Shown here: in pieces, positions 5,940 through 10,226 of the stretch | Layout: every line of letters begins with the position of its first letter | Numbering within the stretch: position 1 is the stretch's first letter | Assembly: GCA_002496905.1 (NCBI GenBank) | Contig: DALV01000024.1 | Location: 1-10,226, forward strand | From: Euryarchaeota archaeon UBA105 | GTDB taxonomy: Archaea > Thermoplasmatota > Poseidoniia > Poseidoniales > Thalassarchaeaceae | DNA: 10,226 nucleotides | Reading direction: 5' to 3' | Translations under genes and position numbers: made by a program | The notes under the pieces: model-generated | Told to the model about the DNA's origin: nothing | Seen by the model: only the letters and a program-made list of their open reading frames with translations | Database searches by the model: none

Positions 5940-8492
5940 TCATCTTTGTCGTCTACTTGATCTAGACGCAGCCTCAACCAAATTATCTACTAAGCGAATA
6001 CTCCAACCCCTTAGGCTTGCCAGTTTGTCTCGGTCTCTTTCCGTTAAAGCAGCCACATCTGAGGCATTCTCAACTCCGAGCAAATCAACCATCTCTCTGG
6101 CCCTGATTCGCCCAATTCCCCTAATAGAAACTAAGCCGAGTAGATCTGATTTACATCCATGACTAATCCTTCTGTGTAATTCACTTACCAAATCTACTAG
6201 CACCTTATGTTGTGAGGGGTCTAATTGCCTTAATTCATCATCATCGTTGAGAATTTCCCTAATGGCGTATAGTAGCCATTCTGCCAAATCAACTCGGCTC
6301 CGTACATCACCTGGTTGAACGTTCCAATTATTTTCTAGGTCCTCCATTTTCGATTCATTAATCCAATCTTCAAGGACTAAAACCCCCTTCATTCTACGTT
6401 CAATATCTGCATCCACAGCTTCTGTAAGGAACTCACGTTGGTGAGAATGTATAGCGGTCTGAATTCTCTCGGCTTCTTCCTTTCTCGGCCAAAGTGCGAG
6501 GAAATCTGGAGTGCAGGCAACTAAGTGAAGCAAACTCATCGGAGATAGTTGATGTACATCATCGGTCCCAATCATAATTCTCATAGCCCTTTGCATTCCA
6601 TCGTGTATCATTCTGCCAGAAATCGGATTGAGATACAGTCTAGCCACACGATTACCAAGAGGGGTGGAAGAATAAGTCATTGAAGCAGGGTCAGGAAGAC
6701 TTGGCTCACTAGTAATTCTTTGACTTGCCCTTGAGAACCCAAAGATTGCTGGCCCCTTTCTCGGAGAAAGTGTGGTTGTTGATTCAAATTCTGATTTTGA
6801 GATCTCTAATCCAGGTACACTTTCCCCCGTCTTTGCCCATTCAGGCATCTCATCCTGCCAATCTTCTGTTTCAGATATTGAATTCTCTCTTTCCTTTATT
6901 CTCGATAGAACCTCTTTAGATTCTCCTTCCCTAGTAATCATTCCATTTTCAGCCAACCAGCCTATGACATCATCTAGACGTGCTTCCAAACTTTGTTCAT
7001 TCATGTGGGTAGCAAGGAAGGTTTTCTTGAAAAATCGTGAGATTGAGTCTCTATCTCGTAACCCCCCCGTAGCCATTACAGAGAGAAGATGAGTCAATAG
7101 TGAAGGATCCTCCTCAGCACGAACTGCAGACGGATTGGCTAATTTTGAAGTGACTTCTTCCGGTTCACTCAACATATACAATTCTACGATATTCAATTCA
7201 TCATCTTCGTCTTTTGCAAGTATCCATGCATCACCTGAGTCGTCAAATTTAGGCCTTCCAGCTCTGCCTAACATCTGCCGTATTTCCATGACAGGAAGAG
7301 GCATTGAACCTCCACCAATGGAACTCCACCTTCGATGATCTCGAATGATTACTCTTCTCGCTGGTAGATTTACTCCCTGTGCGAGGGTTGGGGTCGCCAC
7401 AATTGCTAGCAAAGTACCCTGTCTAAATGCCTCTTCGACAGTTTTCCTCTGGGTATGAGTTAATCCAGCGTGATGGAATGCCACTCCTCCCCTAATGGCT
7501 TGTGCAAGAGCCCTACCCATAACCGAAGTATCCTCTCGACGAGTTAATCGTTCAGCGATTTTACCCCATTCATCAATTAGTTCAGTATCATACTTAATCG
7601 ACCCATCAGAAATCTGTTTTCTGATGTGTTTTGATAACTCTCTAGCTTCTTTTTGGGCTGATGCTCTAGAGTTTACGAATACCAGCATCTGCCCTCCAGT
7701 TGAATATGAATCATCTAGGACTGCTTGCAGCCTTTTTGTGTTCCTTCCTTCAATCATTCTAGGTTCTGGCCATTCTATACTATCGGGTCCATCTATTCGG
7801 TGGATCTTGACATTAAGTCCAGTTAATGTTCCAGAATGAAGTTGTATAGGCCTCCAATTAGATTGGATTAGTTTTGCATCTAACCAATCCGCCATATCTT
7901 GTGAATTTCCAACCGTCGCTGAGAGGGCAATAAGTTGGGCTTCGGGTTGGGAGTGGCGGATTCTGGAAAGAAGAACCTCTAATGTGGGCCCTCTCGATAT
8001 ATCATGTAAGAGATGAAACTCATCAGCTACAACTACACCTATTTTTTCCATTACACCTTCACGAGTTCGTAAAATCGAATCGAGTTTTTCACTCGTGCAA
8101 ACTAGAATATCCGAGTCTTCTATTCCGCTGTTTTCTCCACTCCTATCTCCGATTGCTATACCTACTCGAAGTCCAACTAAACTTGCCAATTCTTGTAACT
8201 CTTCGACTTTCTCTGAGGCCAATGCTTTCAGTGGTACGATATAGAGGCCTCTACTTCCACTTAGATCCGAAATTAGTCGTTGAATCATAGTCAGGTGAGC
8301 AACCAATGATTTTCCACTTGCAGTGGGTATAGTTAGCATCAAATTGTGTCCAGCAAGTGCATATGGCAGGGCTTCACGCTGAGGGGGAAAAAGCTCCTCA
8401 ATACCCCATTCAGACCTAAGGTGTTGGATAATTCTCTCATCCACATCCAGGTCTGCGAGACTTACCTCTGGGAGGTCTTCGCTCACGGCCAT
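5940..8492 (-). CDS. hel308: ATP-dependent DNA helicase Hel308
   Basis: An 850-residue superfamily 2 Ski2-like helicase that unwinds lagging strands at stalled replication forks. RecA domain 1 has a Q-motif-like LFPPQREAL (34-42), Walker A IPTASGKS (55-62), VPLKALASEK, VCTSEKLDS, the DEFH box (157-160) and SAT (191-193). RecA domain 2 has VFVNSR (271-276), FHHAGL (339-344), ATPTLAQGVNLPARRVIIRD (366-385) and QMLGRAGRP (406-414). A winged-helix domain, ratchet domain and C-terminal helix-hairpin-helix follow; IRGIGRIRARE (790-800) contains the R-x-R-A-R element of the Hel308 auto-inhibitory domain 5. The usual length is about 700-720. Most of the excess is a polar, acidic and Ser-rich stretch at about 521-604, between WLAENGMI and the YSSTPLGNRVARLYLNP segment. 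The start is the ATG at 8490-8492 with a weak GTGA 4 nt upstream. The gene follows the DoxX-like gene by 47 nt and precedes cgi121 by 36 nt. Confidence 0.95.
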   Translation of the reverse strand: MAVSEDLPEVSLADLDVDERIIQHLRSEWGIEELFPPQREALPYALAGHNLMLTIPTASGKSLVAHLTMIQRLISDLSGSRGLYIVPLKALASEKVEELQELASLVGLRVGIAIGDRSGENSGIEDSDILVCTSEKLDSILRTREGVMEKIGVVVADEFHLLHDISRGPTLEVLLSRIRHSQPEAQLIALSATVGNSQDMADWLDAKLIQSNWRPIQLHSGTLTGLNVKIHRIDGPDSIEWPEPRMIEGRNTKRLQAVLDDSYSTGGQMLVFVNSRASAQKEARELSKHIRKQISDGSIKYDTELIDEWGKIAERLTRREDTSVMGRALAQAIRGGVAFHHAGLTHTQRKTVEEAFRQGTLLAIVATPTLAQGVNLPARRVIIRDHRRWSSIGGGSMPLPVMEIRQMLGRAGRPKFDDSGDAWILAKDEDDELNIVELYMLSEPEEVTSKLANPSAVRAEEDPSLLTHLLSVMATGGLRDRDSISRFFKKTFLATHMNEQSLEARLDDVIGWLAENGMITREGESKEVLSRIKERENSISETEDWQDEMPEWAKTGESVPGLEISKSEFESTTTLSPRKGPAIFGFSRASQRITSEPSLPDPASMTYSSTPLGNRVARLYLNPISGRMIHDGMQRAMRIMIGTDDVHQLSPMSLLHLVACTPDFLALWPRKEEAERIQTAIHSHQREFLTEAVDADIERRMKGVLVLEDWINESKMEDLENNWNVQPGDVRSRVDLAEWLLYAIREILNDDDELRQLDPSQHKVLVDLVSELHRRISHGCKSDLLGLVSIRGIGRIRAREMVDLLGVENASDVAALTERDRDKLASLRGWSIRLVDNLVEAASRSSRRQR

Positions 8493-8539
8493 GGTTTCAC
8501 TTAGAATCCGCCGTTCTAAAGGATACCGAATCTAATCGC

Positions 8540-8917
8540 TTAACCTAGGTAAAATACAACAACACACATGACTAACATAAGAGATGCAGGAGTAGCACGG
8601 CTTAGTGGGTCGCCTTTTGTCTTCAAGTGACAAGTCACGGCTCCCGCCATTAACACACCCATTCCTAGTGCGGCAAATTGCACTAATGAAGAATACCAAA
8701 TACCCAAAACTAGCAGACTTGCAAGAGTCAATTTTGTTGCACCGATAACGTATACTGACCACTTTGGCAATCCGTATATTGCAAATTCTTCAACAATATT
8801 CTTTGCATTTCCAGCACGGAAATCGGTTTCTAGTCTTGGTCTGAATATCCAGACTGCAATTATCACAACAGCAATAGTGATTTGTAGAACCATCACAAGT
8901 TCATCCAACATGGCCAT
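8540..8917 (-). CDS. DoxX-like integral membrane protein
   Basis: A protein of up to 125 residues with four hydrophobic segments at about 8-25, 56-73, 78-96 and 109-124, so a small inner-membrane protein with four helices. The loop HLKTKGDPLSRATPASLML (97-115) leading into the last helix is typical of the DoxX-like family. Members are annotated as possible membrane oxidoreductase or redox-related subunits, but no activity is established and no cofactor motif is visible. Two in-frame ATG codons compete: 8917 (MAMLDEL) and 8911 (MLDEL). A TATA-like box at 8935-8942 is centred about 27 nt from 8911, which would suit a leaderless message starting at the second ATG, giving 123 residues. It lies between the thioesterase and hel308 genes on the same strand; no functional link to either is obvious. 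Confidence 0.8.
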   Translation of the reverse strand: MAMLDELVMVLQITIAVVIIAVWIFRPRLETDFRAGNAKNIVEEFAIYGLPKWSVYVIGATKLTLASLLVLGIWYSSLVQFAALGMGVLMAGAVTCHLKTKGDPLSRATPASLMLVMCVVVFYLG

Positions 8918-8934
8918 TAATTGAGCAACTTGGT

Positions 8935-8942
8935 GTATATAC
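8935..8942 (-). promoter_or_regulatory. TATA box upstream of the DoxX-like gene
   Basis: GTATATAC is a strong TATA-like octamer (and a palindrome) in the 48-nt gap between the thioesterase stop and the DoxX-like start, with A-rich sequence on its upstream side. Its centre is about 21 nt from the ATG at 8917 and 27 nt from the ATG at 8911. It may give the DoxX-hel308-cgi121 genes their own promoter separate from the thioesterase. Confidence 0.5.
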
Positions 8943-8965
8943 TATTGTTCTAAGAACTTAACTTA

Positions 8966-9442
8966 CTAATTCCATCGATGGTATGCAGGATGCCCTTCTT
9001 TTACCGCAACGAATAGCCCCTCTCCAATTGCACATATTTTCCCATCAGAGGTTAATTCCATCTTGACTTTAGCTCTATCATCGTCCAATTCGATTACCTC
9101 ACCGGTTACTTGTATTTCATGTCCGAAAGGAGTGGGTCTTCGAAGTTTGATACTATAATTCGCGGTAACTGTACAGGGTGGTTCGGAATCTCCAGATTGA
9201 TCCATTAGAGCGATTGCAGCGGTCCAATTACCATGACAATCCATCAAAGTTCCAATGATGCCCCCGTTTATCATTCCCGGAAATGCTTGGTGCTCAGGCG
9301 AGGGGTCAAATCTCATTTCTAGTCCATTTTCGGTCCTGAATGAGCGTATACGTAGACCTTCATGGTTAGCTGGACCGCATCCAAAGCAGATACTATTTGC
9401 AGCATGTATCTCTTGCACTGACTCTCCATTTGCGGCACTCAT
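8966..9442 (-). CDS. PaaI-type hotdog-fold thioesterase
   Basis: A 158-residue single-domain hotdog protein, probably an acyl-CoA thioesterase of the PaaI/YbgC-like class. It starts with the motif ICFGCGPANHEGLRI (18-32), seen in a subgroup of PaaI-family proteins. The hotdog helix with PGMINGGIIGTLMDCHGNWTA (55-75) follows, where the G-G and D68 region forms the active site in the family. The strands TVTANYSIKLRRPTPFG (91-107), IQVTGEVIELDDDRAKVKMEL and ICAIGEGLFVAV complete the fold. The acyl substrate cannot be told. The frame extends to an ATG at 9475, but the TATA-like run at 9492-9500 would place transcription start near 9469, downstream of that codon, so I chose the ATG at 9442. No good Shine-Dalgarno precedes either. 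It is the first gene of the minus-strand cluster and is divergent from the aspartoacylase-like gene. Confidence 0.85.
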   Translation of the reverse strand: MSAANGESVQEIHAANSICFGCGPANHEGLRIRSFRTENGLEMRFDPSPEHQAFPGMINGGIIGTLMDCHGNWTAAIALMDQSGDSEPPCTVTANYSIKLRRPTPFGHEIQVTGEVIELDDDRAKVKMELTSDGKICAIGEGLFVAVKEGHPAYHRWN

Positions 9443-9491
9443 TGTGCGTCCGGTGAGGTAAGTGGAATACAACAATTGCCCAAGAATAAGG

Positions 9492-9500
9492 TATTTTTTT
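9492..9500 (-). promoter_or_regulatory. Probable TATA box of the thioesterase gene
   Basis: On the minus strand the run reads AAAAAAATA, the most TATA-like element in the divergent intergenic region 9443-9546. A start about 26-27 nt downstream (near 9469) would give a leader of about 27 nt to the ATG at 9442. It supports that start over the one at 9475. Confidence 0.4.
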
Positions 9501-9546
9501 ACTCAATCCCTCTATGCTAATCCTCTTATTTGGTTGACTCCACAGA

Positions 9547-10226
9547 GTGGTATTGGTGGATTCCGAAGAGGCTCCTAAGTCGTCCAAAAAGGATGACGGA
9601 AACGTAAGAGTTCCTAGGGCGAAGAGGCGGCGCCATGAGCCAATAAAAGTATCAAATCAAATCTCAACAAGGCGAAGAAAAGAGATTGAGAGAGCCTTGG
9701 AAGAGCCTAGCAGCACCCCGAAATCTTGGTCTCGAGCAAATGGTTGGAAATCACATCGAATTGGCCGCAAGCTTGTGAAACCCGGAACAATTCGACAAAT
9801 TGAATATGACTTGATGGATGTAGAAATTGGTGAATCCTGGCCAATTCCAATTACAGTAATCCATGGTTCTAGGCCGGGGCCAGTGGTTACCTTGATTGGA
9901 GCACTCCACGGCAATGAATTAGTTGGCCCCTTAGCATTAACTTACTTACAATCGCATGCAATCTTAGGAGAGGATAAGCCCATTGACCCCTCCACGGTTG
10001 CAGGTACCATTCGGATTATTCCAATCGTGAATATGCCTGGTTACCGTCGTCGAAGCAGATATATGACTGACGGCAGAGACTTGAATCGATTCTTCCCGGG
10101 TAAAGAGGACTCCAACACAACCTCTAGGGTAGCAAACAGATTGTGGAAGGAGATTTTCCAAAATTCTGACCACATCCTTGACCTACACACCGCTGCTTTG
10201 GGTCGTTCAAATATGCCACAAATCAG
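9547..10226 (+). CDS. Succinylglutamate desuccinylase/aspartoacylase-family protein, N-terminal part
   Basis: The frame is open from an in-frame stop at 9535-9537 to the right edge, so the 3' end is missing. Numbered from GTG 9547, the zinc carboxypeptidase-like core starts near residue 95: ITVIHGSRPGPVVTLIGALHGNE carries the zinc ligands H121 and E124, DGRDLNRFFPG (175-185) carries the R-x-x-N-R element, and ILDLHTAALG gives the third ligand H214. These are the motifs of the M14-like aspartoacylase/desuccinylase family, which cleaves N-acyl or ester groups from small substrates; the actual substrate is unknown. About the first 90 residues are extra relative to the core, polar, and rich in Arg/Lys (AKRRRHEP, STRRRKEIERAL). 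No ATG occurs before residue 89 (nt 9811), so the start is a GTG (9547 or 9556) or a TTG (9553); none has a convincing Shine-Dalgarno. Confidence 0.82.
   Translation, partial: MVLVDSEEAPKSSKKDDGNVRVPRAKRRRHEPIKVSNQISTRRRKEIERALEEPSSTPKSWSRANGWKSHRIGRKLVKPGTIRQIEYDLMDVEIGESWPIPITVIHGSRPGPVVTLIGALHGNELVGPLALTYLQSHAILGEDKPIDPSTVAGTIRIIPIVNMPGYRRRSRYMTDGRDLNRFFPGKEDSNTTSRVANRLWKEIFQNSDHILDLHTAALGRSNMPQI

Noticed and set aside
7062..7068. Run of seven C inside hel308, a possible phase-variation or frameshift site.
   Set aside because: The frame is intact on both sides, the translation (M-A-T-G-G-L-R-D) sits in family-like sequence, and a single run in a housekeeping helicase is more likely incidental.
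5940..8492. A defence-island reading of the helicase cluster.
   Set aside because: The helicase has full Hel308 architecture including the R-x-R-A-R element, and its neighbours are housekeeping genes with no nuclease or sensor domain.
9443..9475. Longer thioesterase start giving 169 residues.
   Set aside because: The added 11 residues are not family-like and the probable transcription start is downstream of that ATG.

Overview
The window reads as a piece of an archaeal chromosome, probably from a planktonic euryarchaeon of the Marine Group II/III (Poseidoniales-like) type. Archaeal origin rests on a RadA recombinase with an N-terminal helix-hairpin-helix domain, a Hel308 repair helicase, a Cgi121 (KEOPS) gene directly downstream of it, and an archaeal/eukaryotic-type initiator tRNA with an A1-U72 pair and three G-C pairs in the anticodon stem. 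The marine placement is an inference from the moderate GC, compact layout, acidic secreted beta-propeller protein and peptidase content; nothing in the window proves it.

Layout. 2-568 (+) is the C-terminal end of a secreted beta-propeller protein. Its stop overlaps by 4 nt the stop of a dihydroorotase read the other way (565-1917, -). A 364-bp interval (1918-2281) holds the initiator tRNA-Met gene (2028-2105), a perfect 8-bp hairpin just behind it, and a probable TATA box and Shine-Dalgarno for radA (2282-3289, +). radA converges on a long minus-strand cluster that reads from right to left: hotdog thioesterase (8966-9442), DoxX-like membrane protein (8540-8917), Hel308 (5940-8492), Cgi121 (5316-5903), a small zinc-finger protein (5015-5263) and an M3-family oligoendopeptidase (3323-5005). 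A divergent plus-strand gene begins near 9547, encodes a succinylglutamate desuccinylase/aspartoacylase-like metalloenzyme, and runs off the right edge.

How the genes relate. RadA and Hel308 both belong to homologous recombination and stalled-fork repair. Hel308 and Cgi121 sit 36 bp apart in the same direction, an arrangement recurring in archaea that pairs DNA repair with the KEOPS t6A tRNA-modification complex. The zinc-finger and peptidase genes look translationally coupled. Dihydroorotase serves pyrimidine synthesis and appears to be a stand-alone unit.

I see no transposon, CRISPR array, prophage gene, toxin-antitoxin pair or defence island. This is ordinary core chromosome. The points most worth a second look are an insertion of about 84 residues in the Hel308 winged-helix region, the Hel308-Cgi121 linkage, the zinc-finger/peptidase pair, a perfect dyad at the cgi121 stop codon, and the basic N-terminal extension on the aspartoacylase-like protein. 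I found no convincing undescribed system.
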